DNA from: Aedes albopictus
Taxonomy: Eukaryota; Arthropoda; Insecta; Diptera; Culicidae
Direction of reading: 5' to 3'
NCBI RefSeq assembly: GCF_035046485.1
Contig: NC_085138.1
Coordinates: forward strand, 269,681,694 to 269,745,693
Length of the DNA: 64,000 nt
The position numbers and the translations under genes are program-made. Shown here one piece after another: positions 56,038-64,000 of the stretch (positions are counted from its first letter, which is position 1; each line of letters opens with the position of its first letter). The notes under the pieces were generated by a model. It saw nothing but the letters and a program-made list of their open reading frames with translations. It was not told where the DNA came from and ran no database searches.

Positions 56038-56559
56038 GGGCTGGGGGTTCTGAAGTGTGTGACAAGTAATGTATTAAGTATAGGAAAAACCCGAAGGGGG
56101 GAGGGGGTCGAAAATTCTCATTTCCAGCGTGACGTACCAAATGGATGCCCCCTTCATTATTGTCAGTCATCGTGCCAAAAATGCATAGCCCACTAAAAAT
56201 AAGTGTTCCCTGGTGCAATAGTTTGGCAATCCAGGGCCGAATCTAGAAATTTGTATTATTTGATGATTTGCATCCATGGTAGATATCCGGTTGTAGGACA
56301 AAAGGTCGAAGGTCAAAAGGTCGAAGGGTCAAAAGGTCGAAAGGTCGAAATAAAAAAACACATAGGACAAAAGGTCGAAAGGACAAAAGGTCGAAAGGTC
56401 GAAAAGTCGAAATTGAAAAAAATAAAAAATAAACTAGAACAAAAGGTCGAAAGGTCGAATTGAAAAATGGATGAAGGGGAACAATGACGATGATACAGAA
56501 GATCAAAATAACCATAAATCTTTTCTTTCCTCTTCCTTCTTACTTTACATTCTCACTGC

Positions 56560-56735
56560 AGCTAGGCCTGCATCTTTTCAACTTAGTACTTCAATTTTTA
56601 GCACTTTCGCAGTTGTTAATTGAAGGGCTTTTTTTGCCTGTCATTGTATGATTTTTTTATATTATATGACAAGCATGCACTATTTCTAAGAAGTCTACAA
56701 TATTTACTGACCGGACCGGGAATCCAACCTTTAAT
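56560..56735 (-). mobile_element. SINE fragment inside the foldback element
   Basis: Shares AACTTAGTACTTCAA, TTTAGCACTTTCGCAGTTGTTAATTGAAGGG and TTTACTGACCGGACCGGGAATCCAACC with the SINE at 24038-24293 (same orientation, degraded box B). The head beyond box B is missing. Confidence 0.7.
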
Positions 56736-56832
56736 TACAGTGTGTTTTTTTATAATAGGTGGCGTTTTCCTAGTACTAGTTTGTTGTAGAATGCATGATT
56801 CATTTGAACAATTATTGGCATTCTACTATTAA

Positions 56833-57467
56833 TTTCTTTTTTGTAATTACGTTGCGAAAAGTCTCACTTTTCCATCAGAGAAAATGCCATGAAAAGGCCT
56901 ACTTTTCCACACTTGAACAACAGTGCCAAAAAGTACTACTTTTCGGCACTCTTAAGTGTGCCGAAAAGTAGTACTTTTCGGCACTGTTGTTTGTATGGGC
57001 AATTTGATTATTCTTTTACACTCTTGTGTACTACAAACTAAGTATATTTGCGGAAGTGTATTTCTTTTATGTTCAGGCACGTCCTGCAGTTAATTTCCGG
57101 TATTATTTCTTGCCGAATTTGAAGGTTAAGTGCCAGACCGAACTGGGCAGGAGCTTGAAAATTTGTGACAGTCATCTCGGTCTGTCCTGATCTACCGGCC
57201 TACTGAAACGCCTACTTGATTGGATAATAGGCTAAAACACGTGGAAGCCCGCCTGTCTGGTGTCCCAGAATGTGTTTGTGTAGTAAATGATGGTGGTAAT
57301 CGATGGGTGTTTTTCGTAATTACAAAAAACTTTGTATGCAACTCGTTGCAAAACTCGATTTTTTCAGCACTCGTTGTATTTATCCAACTCGGCAAGCCTC
57401 GTTGGATAAATGTACAACTCGTGCTGAAAAAATCATCATTTTGCAACTTGTTGCATAAATAACTATT
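56833..57467 (-). mobile_element. 635-bp dispersed element, copy 2
   Basis: Close inverted copy of 16072-16703, with the same end hairpin and the same nested palindrome (56918-56989). The - frame 57192-57491 (99 codons) matches the + frame of copy 1 over about 80 residues with few changes. This copy is inserted inside the foldback element, which shows that the foldback element is older. Confidence 0.82.
56918..56989. repeat. 72-bp nested palindrome, second copy
   Basis: Same structure as 16550-16621, inverted in the window, with one extra change (GCCAAAAAG for GCCGAAAAG) that breaks one inner arm. Confidence 0.9.
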
Positions 57468-57479
57468 ATAGAATTTAAC

Positions 57480-57700
57480 TTTTTTTTTCAAAGATAAGCT
57501 GATCTTTCTAGTAATGCTTCTTGGCAGTTGTTGACATTATTACTATAATTTTTTCAAATAGAATTTTGCCTTTTTTAAACATAGACTGTTCTTTCTAGTA
57601 GTGCTTCTTGACATTTTTTGTCTACTTACTAATAAAATATTCGTTTCTAAAATTTTGCCTTATTTCAAAAATTGGTCGTTCTTTCGAGTTATACTGTAAC
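57480..57700 (+). repeat. Three core units of about 90 bp in the foldback element
   Basis: The words GATCTTTCTAGTAATGCTTCTT, GTTCTTTCTAGTAGTGCTTCTT and GTTCTTTCGAGTTATACTG begin successive units near 57508, 57590 and 57678. Each is preceded by ATTTTGCCTTnTTTnAA. The last two match the core of 7852-8287 read in reverse. Confidence 0.7.
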
Positions 57701-58059
57701 AGGGAGCATTTAAAAAAACTCGCAGTTATTTTTTGTTATTTTGACCTTTCGACTTTTTGACCCTTCGACCTTTCGACCTTTTGCCCTCATTATTTTTTTG
57801 TTATTTCGACCTTTCAACCTTTTGGCCGCTTGTCATTTCGACCTTTCAACCTGTAGTCCTAGTTATTTTTTTATTTCGACCTTTCGACCTTTTGACCCTT
57901 CGACCTTTTGTCCTTTCGGCCTTTCGACTTTCAACCTTATGACCTTCGACCTTTTGACCTTCGACCTTTTGACCTTCGTCCTTTTGTCATAGATCCAACA
58001 GAAAGACTTCGAAAGAAAGTTACTCAACGGGGTTATCCCTTTTCAAAATGTTTAATTAA

Positions 58060-58175
58060 CCCTCGAGCGATCGTGCTGTTGTATTTTGTACAACACACTG
58101 AAAAAATCTCGCTTTGTGTACTCAGCATTAGCGTGGTGCTGACGCAGGTAGTCAACCGCGCGAGTTACGGAAGGT
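58060..58175. mobile_element. 116-bp piggyBac-like MITE, copy 1
   Basis: CCCTCGAGCGATCG ... GCGCGAGTTACGGAAGG, flanked by TTAA (58056-58059 and 58176-58179, the right one with an extra T). Contains the palindromic GTTGTATTTTGTACAAC. Nearly identical to 58741-58855 and in the same orientation. Confidence 0.85.
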
Positions 58176-58740
58176 TTAAAAGTAGCTATTTAAAAGTTAT
58201 TGAATGTTTACTGAAACTACTTTAATCCTCATGAAATTTTTGATTTTTTTCCAAACTTTTAAATTTCCGAAGATCAGAATTCCTTAAGAAATTGTAATGG
58301 AATCTCCAAAGCAACTGTTCTAAGAATTTTCAAAGAAATTGTTCAGGATCGAGAACACTTTGAAGTTGTTATTTGAACCTTCTTTTTGTAATATAAAGTA
58401 AATATTTGAAGGGACTTTGTTTATGTTCTTTCCAGAATATTGCGTTCAATCTCCCTGACTTCATGTTGTCTCAAGCGTGTCGGGACGACATGTTTACTTT
58501 CATCACTACCAAAATTTTCTTGTCTTTTATATTGAGATTTTTAGCCCTAGGCTGATTCATCTCCTAATCATGAAAAAATATGATAAATTGAATAAACAAT
58601 CCATTTTCCTTTTATTCCTTTTTTCCTATAAAAGGGTAAACAACTTTTTTTTATCAAATTGTAATGTAAGTTGTGCATTGACTTCCTCTGATGGTTTTTT
58701 TTTGGTAAAATTTTGTTAATCTTCAAGCAGTTTTCTTTAA
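58176..58740. other. Spacer between two MITE copies
   Basis: AT-rich, no supported gene. A + frame of 80 codons at 58477-58719 is Phe/Leu/Lys-rich and unrecognised. Confidence 0.4.
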
Positions 58741-58855
58741 CCCTCGAGCGATCGCGCTGTTGTATTTTGTACAACACGTTAAAAAAATCTCGCTTTTTGT
58801 ACTTAGCATTGGCGTGGTGCTGACGAAAGTAGCCAACCGCGCGAGTTACGGAAGG
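58741..58855. mobile_element. 115-bp piggyBac-like MITE, copy 2
   Basis: CCCTCGAGCGATCGCGC ... GCGCGAGTTACGGAAGG with TTAA at both sides (58737-58740, 58856-58859). Direct copy of 58060-58175. Confidence 0.88.
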
Positions 58856-58859
58856 TTAA

Positions 58860-60770
58860 AAGCAAGAAGCTCTCTTTTGGGTTATAATAAAACATGACAT
58901 TGAAGGCTTTTTTACGATTTATATTTGAAATTTTGAACTGAAAGTGTTGAACCTGTCATATTCAATAGACCAGAGAAAGTTTACATAAAATAAAAAGTAC
59001 GCTGACTCTACTTTAGTTTCTCTAAAGTTGGATCTCTATATTTCTGAAGAATGGACAGCCCGTGCGTTCTTACTTAACCCAAGTAACACAGAAAACATCT
59101 TTTAGAAATTAAATAGTCTAGAGATGTTTTATAATTGTACTTTAAGTGTATCTACAAACATCTTGTGTTATTATTTGGCTCTAATTATGTTAGACGATGC
59201 CAAACAGCAAAACAAGTACCATCGGCTTCATCATGCTCAAAACAGATAGATTTCACAAGAATATAACAGTACTGAAGCATTCAGCTATCCCATAATGAAA
59301 GCAATCATGTTTACATTCTTTGACATCGTTCTACTGAGCACATTTCATCACAACCTGAATGATTTGCAGTTTTGCATTGTTGAAGCTGCACATTTAGTTA
59401 TCGATAGTTTTACGGCATTTTCACGCATCATACGAGAAATACCTCGATGTAAAAATAACACACGAAATCCATAAGAATAACGATGGATTGGTATCATCTT
59501 CCATCAATCGCCGGTTCGCAGTATGGGATATTTGTAGTTCAAAACAATAAGTGTTTTTGTTCACACGTATAATCGAATTACAGTTTGTTTGGCACTACTT
59601 CCTTATTTAATATTATATTATATTATATTATATTATATATATATTATATTAATATTCGTGTTTATTTCTGTAGAATATTCTTGAAGATCCAATTCTTAGA
59701 ATAATTGCAGGAATACTCTTGTTTGCTTCTGTCGAAAATTTTCTGAGGTATTTTGAACCATTAATACTGAGATTCATAGTATAATTTGAAGTTTTTTTTT
59801 TTTAATTAATGGTTTCGGATTTACATCGCAAACATACAATCTCTTCAAATCGAATTACATAACTATTGAATGTATGCTGCTTTTTAGCTTTGAAGTAGAA
59901 AATTGTTGTCCTGAGTATTCTATCGATTTTATCGGAACCACTGTGCACTGCGTGGCCAAGACGTTCGACTCGCACTCGGAGGAAAAGCCCAACAAACCCA
60001 AAGATAAAAGTCATTCTAATCGGAATCGAACGCAATCAGTACCTTTTTGTTTTTGTTTTCTTTTCCCATAAACCTAACAGCCAGCCCATAAAAGCCGGAA
60101 ACGATCACGCAGGAAAGTGAAATCATCCTGGGTCAGCAGCGCTTGGATGGCCTCTAGTGCGTCACGTCGTAGGCGCGGTAACGACTACTGGTTTGCGGCG
60201 GCAACACCTTCGTGGGAAGGACGAATCAGTCAAATCCACGGGAAAATACATTTCTTTTCGTCATCGCAGTGTCGACGTCCTGGGTCTGTGTCAGCATAAA
60301 TCCTGCATGGTTTGAAAGATTTGCTGACGTTGGTGAATAGAAACCAACAACGGAAGCCCTTGGAGGGTAGCTGATTGCTGAAGTCGACAAAAAATCGGAT
60401 CAATGAAAAACGAGTGAAGTTGTCTTTTGAATAAGGATATGGAGAAGAAAATTTGTGTACATATTCAATCCAACGATAAAGTGTTTAAATTCTAAATCTA
60501 AATTGTTCAATCCATTGCTTTCATTGAGCAGAAAAGAAAAGTGATTTGAAAGTGTGGAAAATATGTAGGATATATGTGATTGCAAATAACGGCGATCTAG
60601 AGCTCTAGTGCAAATAATTCCAGTCCTGCTTAGTAGTTGTGTTTACGTCGTAAATGTTTTATCTAACCTTTGAATCGTTAATTGAGCCATTAAGCTAATC
60701 GTGTACCACAAAACAAGTAGGGTACTAAATATAATAGCGAGTCGTTTGTAATTAAGCAGCTAGTAAATCA
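58860..60770. other. AT-rich spacer with an AT microsatellite
   Basis: ACCCAAGTAACA near 59094 resembles the end of the CCCAAG element family (9076, 19866). 59590-59655 is a (TATTA)n/(AT)n microsatellite. 59920-60400 is less AT-rich, with a CATAAAAGC word near 60085 and GC-rich sequence at 60120-60260. It could be a promoter region or exon, but no gene can be supported. Confidence 0.35.
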
Positions 60771-60773
60771 GAA

Positions 60774-60985
60774 ACGTGCGTGTCAACAGCGTTGAAGGTG
60801 TTAAATCGTAACGTGCCCAGTGCGTGTATGTAAATTCACAGTTCCAAAAGAGGAAAAGCTTCCACGCAAACTGGTGGATTGTTTTATGTTGCGAGGATTG
60901 CTTGGAAACCGTGACGACGTCTACTGGGTCACAAGGGAATATACGTCGTTTTTGGATGACGATTGTTTTTGGCGGCACAACCAAG
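60774..60985 (+). other. Possible exon ending at a splice donor
   Basis: An open stretch (Met at 60820) ends at AACCAAG|GTAGGT (60986), a good donor match. The short peptide KLPRKLVDCFMLRGLLGNRDDVYW has a normal composition. There is no recognised family. The upstream CCCAGTGCGTGTATG is typical of insect 5' untranslated sequence. Weak evidence overall. Confidence 0.2.
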
Positions 60986-61309
60986 GTAGGTGTTTTTATT
61001 TTTACACATTTTGGTGCCCGAAAGGATTATATCAGATTGTGATTGCTGTGGTGGTAATTAAATATGATGGATAGGTTTGTAACCTGCAAGGTTGGATAAG
61101 AGGTACAATTCACCTGATTAACTACTGGGGCTTACAAAAAAATGGTTAATTAGGAGAATGAATCTGCTTGAGTTCTAAATAGAGATTTGGCCTATTTTTT
61201 TCAAATTAAAGCCCTACCTTTGAACTAAACGAGCCTAGGTTATTATTTGACACATGTATAAAATAATGAGAAATTTTTATAACTAAAATGGAACAACAAA
61301 ACGTGCGTT
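60986..61309. other. AT-rich spacer
   Basis: Nothing recognised; no frame or inverted repeat of note. Confidence 0.4.
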
Positions 61310-61546
61310 TCAGTCCTGAGCAGCCGTGGTGGTGCAGAGGGCAGACTTGAAAGATACCCATATTGGGCGATTGCCCGTCATCATAACCTTGGCCTGTGAC
61401 CAGGTAAAATTTCTGTCGACTTCGTTTGTTTTCTTGTTGAGGCTGGGCCGGCATGAGCTTCTGGTCCTGCTTCCGCTATGATGTCCTGCTAGGTTCCAAT
61501 CTAACGCTTGCTTGCAAATTTCGTACCCGCCCCTGCGCACAGTGGC
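61310..61546 (-). pseudogene. C-terminal relic of a non-LTR retrotransposon ORF2
   Basis: The - frame of about 76 codons ends with EVDRNFTWSQAKVMMTGNRP, IWVSFKSALCTT and a stop. It has KQALDWNLAGHHS upstream, followed by a degraded basic stretch. Many mosquito LINE ORF2 proteins end in the pattern ALxWNPxGxRxRGRP, then a basic stretch, then LTWxxAKxxAxNRxxW and LCxx. The rest of the element is missing or unrecognisable upstream of 61546, so this is a dead fragment. Family assignment is from pattern memory. Confidence 0.55.
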
Positions 61547-62214
61547 CGGGGGCCGGACAAAACCTCAAAATTTCATCTCAAAATTTCATTGCTTTGATAT
61601 TTTTCCTTTATTTTAAATACTTCAGCTAAGAAAAATCCAAATTTTCAAGTCAATTGAATCAAAATTGAGTCCAGGGGAATTTTTCAAAGTTGAACAATTA
61701 TGTACTGAATAATTAGTTTTTATCGTCATAATTTTAAACCATAATTTCAATGTCGCAGTGTGTAACATATAGCTGATATTTAAATCCATGAATTTTGTTA
61801 TTGTTTTGGGATACATTTAACCTTAGTATTACAACATTCAATCTTAATCTTAGCTTACATTTGTTGTCTTTTAAGACCACTCAAAAAATGTAACTTTTGC
61901 TGATTTTTTTGATTGTAAATTCAGGCTACATTGATCTAGTACTTTTTAATGAAACAGTTCGGAACGATCAGGTGTGTTGCATCTAACCCCAAATCTTGTC
62001 TAGTTTTTGGGGATATACGTCACTGTCTGCGCAAAACTGCGCTAAGAACGAAAAATTTCCTTTTTTGAAAAAAAGTTGTTATGGAGACGCATGGTTGCGG
62101 AACAGTCGAAAATTTATGAATTTTGTTTTCGAACGTAAACTTATAAAAAATCTTTTAAAATTCCCGTCCAGAATACAAAAGTCATTGTAGTATATTGTTA
62201 TGTTGCGTTATCAC
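61547..62214. other. AT-rich spacer
   Basis: No gene; the 64-codon frames on both strands are unsupported. Confidence 0.4.
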
Positions 62215-62217
62215 TTA

Positions 62218-62392
62218 GGGGCTGTCCATAAACCACGTGGTCAATAGGGGGGGGGGGGGGGGGGGTTTGGCCAATGATCATTTTGTATGGAGTAATAAAA
62301 AATTTTGTATGGACTAATGACCACGCGGGGGGGGGGGGGGGGGGGGGTGAAAAGTCCCAAAAAAAATGACCACGTGGTTTATGGACAGCCCC
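62218..62392. mobile_element. 175-bp MITE (GGGGCTGTCCATAAACCACG) with two long G runs
   Basis: Perfect ends GGGGCTGTCCATAAACCACG and CGTGGTTTATGGACAGCCCC (inner GTGGTCA / TGACCAC) are flanked by TTA (62215-62217, 62393-62395). Two G runs, of 19 (62247-62265) and 21 (62327-62347), lie on the same strand. The element is a common mosquito MITE type by sight. Confidence 0.9.
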
Positions 62393-62395
62393 TTA

Positions 62396-64000
62396 TGCAG
62401 AATGTACTGGGGAGGGGTTTTAACCTGTTTATTGTCACGCATTCGATCTCTTGAGACAGCATTACGTTGGTACTGTATTCAACAAGTACATTTTTGAGCA
62501 AATACAACAGTGCGGATATTGAATGGTTTTGTGACTGTATTTTTATCGATTATATTAAAGTAAGTAGCTATATATAGCCTACCTTTCAATAAGTATAATG
62601 AAATAACGTATTTCTTGTACATTCAAAAACGTATGTACCTTACATATGAATATTTATTATTTTATCAACTAATCATCCGAGGTTTCATTTGCTAATATAT
62701 GTTCTCGGAAATTCGGTGGCATTAATTTCAATAATGATTAACTCAAAAAAGCCACTAAAATGGTGACCACAGACCAACGCACAGACAAACAGACGTATCA
62801 CTTCGAACAAATTGCGATTTAAATAATGGTCACGAGAACATAACCGCTCCATGCCAATCAAACCGGCAATCAATTCCATTGTTTCGCAATCTCATAACTA
62901 GGTGGCGGTAGTGAACAAACGTCAAACAGGAGCATAAATTATGCGAGAGCCATGAGCGTTCGATTTACGAACTACCGATTTCTTGAACTAACTGTTAATA
63001 AGAGGATCAATGGGAAGTGAGTAGCATGAGATGTCTTTTTGTCTGTGTTGTGAGCTTGTATTGACGACTTTTGTTCCACCTAGATGTGGTATGAGGTATC
63101 GTCATTGTTATTTTCGCTTTGCGACAAGCGGACATGATGAATAGAATGTAACCCTCACTTAATAAAAAGTGTGTAGCAATTTTGCCTGGTTAACTCACAT
63201 TTTTATACAATTCTACATGCTTCATCAAATAAACTATGTAGATTAACATATTATCCAATATTTTTTTGCAACATAGAGCACTAAACTATATTTCAAAAAC
63301 AAATAAACATGATGCCGACTTATTTATTATGAGCTTTTTATTATTTTTATTGAAAATATGGTTATTTTAATACTTTAAACCAACTTTTATACAAAAATAA
63401 TGCAAGTTATGTAAATTTTGATGACAGAAATAGACTCAGCACACCCAAATTATCTAGACATGTAAATTTCAGCGCATTTGGAGAAAGTTTTAGGTTTTGT
63501 CCGGCATTTCGCTTCTGAATTTTTGTCGCCATAGCGATATCGGCTTTTGATGACATCGACGATGGCACTTCACGTTGGAGATCCAATTGTGAGGCCACCA
63601 TGCACGAATTATATGCCGTAGGCATCTCTAAATGACGATCTGCAGCTGTTAAGTGTTGTATAACAATACAACCACTGTGTCAATTTGCATACTATTACTG
63701 TAGTTTGCATAAATAAAAATTGTTATGAAAACATTCAAACTCACACAGGATCGTACATACATCTTCGTTTTATCTTGTTATGAGCTCAATTACTGACAAG
63801 GAGTATTCGAGAACTCCTAAAAAGTATAAACCATCGGATCTACAAGCTCAATCAGTGATCAGTGCTTGCAAGCCTCATGCAACTATGTACGGTCAAGTGG
63901 AAAGTTAATTGTTTGCTTAAGAATTTACAAGCACTTTTTTGAACTTAAATAATCTTATCTGCTAACGTATCTAATTTTCTCTATGAATTTATATGCAGAG
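62396..64000. other. AT-rich spacer to the window edge
   Basis: No recognised element. The - frame of 72 codons at 63407-63625 has a fairly normal composition (MVASQLDLQREVPSSMSSK) but no known family and no supporting splice or promoter signals. Confidence 0.35.

Larger units (their letters stand above)
52210..56152. mobile_element. Old MITE (TCCATAAAGTACGTCACGC ends) split by the R1-like element
   Basis: The left piece 52210-52252 starts TATCCATAAAGTACGTCACGC. The right piece 56038-56152 ends GCGTGACGTACCAAATGGATG, the inverted counterpart. The retrotransposon between them duplicated 14 bp of the MITE (GGGCTGGGGGTTCT). The parts together form an element of about 145 bp related in design to those at 15022 and 62218. 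Confidence 0.75.
56296..57989. mobile_element. 1.7-kb foldback element with AAAAGGTCGAAAGGTCGAA arrays
   Basis: The left array 56296-56460 (GGACAAAAGGTCGAAAGGTC words) and the right array 57735-57989 (GACCTTTCGACCTTTTGACC words) are inverted tandem arrays forming the arms. The outermost words match (GGACAAAAGG... and ...CCTTTTGTCA). Inside lie a SINE fragment, a 635-bp MITE copy and three tandem core units (57480-57700). The core matches the smaller foldback element at 7852-8287. Frames here (Phe-Arg-Pro-Phe-Asp repeats) only translate the arrays. Confidence 0.82.

Noticed and set aside
56203..57992. Frames with FRPFDLL or KVEGQKVE repeats
   Set aside because: Direct translation of the AAAAGGTCGAA foldback arrays.
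58060..58855. LTR retrotransposon with direct repeats at 58060-58175 and 58741-58855
   Set aside because: Each repeat has its own TTAA flanks and inverted ends, and the interval has no gag, pol or primer-binding site.
59590..59655. Origin or promoter based on the TATTATA run
   Set aside because: Simple (TATTA)n/(AT)n microsatellite without other elements.
1..64000. Integrated viral sequence
   Set aside because: All reverse transcriptase and nuclease motifs seen belong to non-LTR retrotransposons; I noticed no capsid, polymerase or glycoprotein-like frame.

Overview
The window looks like repeat-dense, non-coding DNA from a culicine mosquito, most likely Aedes. The basis is recognition of several repeat types: tRNA-derived SINEs of the Feilai kind (two near-identical full copies at 4133-4408 and 50207-50497), MITEs ending in GGGGCTGTCCATAAA, CCGTAAAACGGGGTA and CACAGAT, the ATGGCGGCCCAAAATCCAAG tandem family, and eroded CTCCAGGAATTC minisatellites. 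I could not run a database search, so the species is not settled. No host protein gene can be called with confidence. The only clear protein-coding remains belong to three non-LTR retrotransposons.

Layout. 1-3298 is the end of an 11-bp satellite (CCAATCCAAAT) whose + strand has no G. 3.3-13.6 kb is AT-rich spacer with a SINE, a foldback element, a long hairpin and MITEs. 13.68-14.92 kb is a 5'-truncated RTE-like retrotransposon with a 13-bp target duplication. 15-22.8 kb holds nested MITEs and palindromes and a 2.7-kb TA-flanked element. 23.3-25.8 kb is a minisatellite that flips orientation around a SINE. 25.9-29.5 kb is a SINE split by a 3.44-kb hAT-type element that carries its own minisatellite and a palindrome. 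29.5-41 kb holds TA-flanked MITEs, a 1.5-kb inverted repeat and tandem repeats, together with a possible non-coding 5' exon near 31-31.6 kb. 41-50 kb has short elements, including hAT-type MITEs with clean 8-bp target duplications. 52.25-56.04 kb is an R1-like retrotransposon on the - strand, broken by frameshifts, with a 14-bp target duplication inside an older MITE. 56.3-58.0 kb is a second foldback element whose core resembles the one at 7.9-8.3 kb. 58-64 kb is AT-rich spacer with two piggyBac-like MITEs, a retrotransposon relic and a MITE with long G runs.

Nothing here forms an operon or pathway. The contents relate by nesting: elements inserted into elements, which gives relative ages. 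The best leads are the G-less satellite with a CCAAT box every helical turn, the two foldback elements with a shared core but different terminal arrays, and the unusual number of near-perfect long hairpins.
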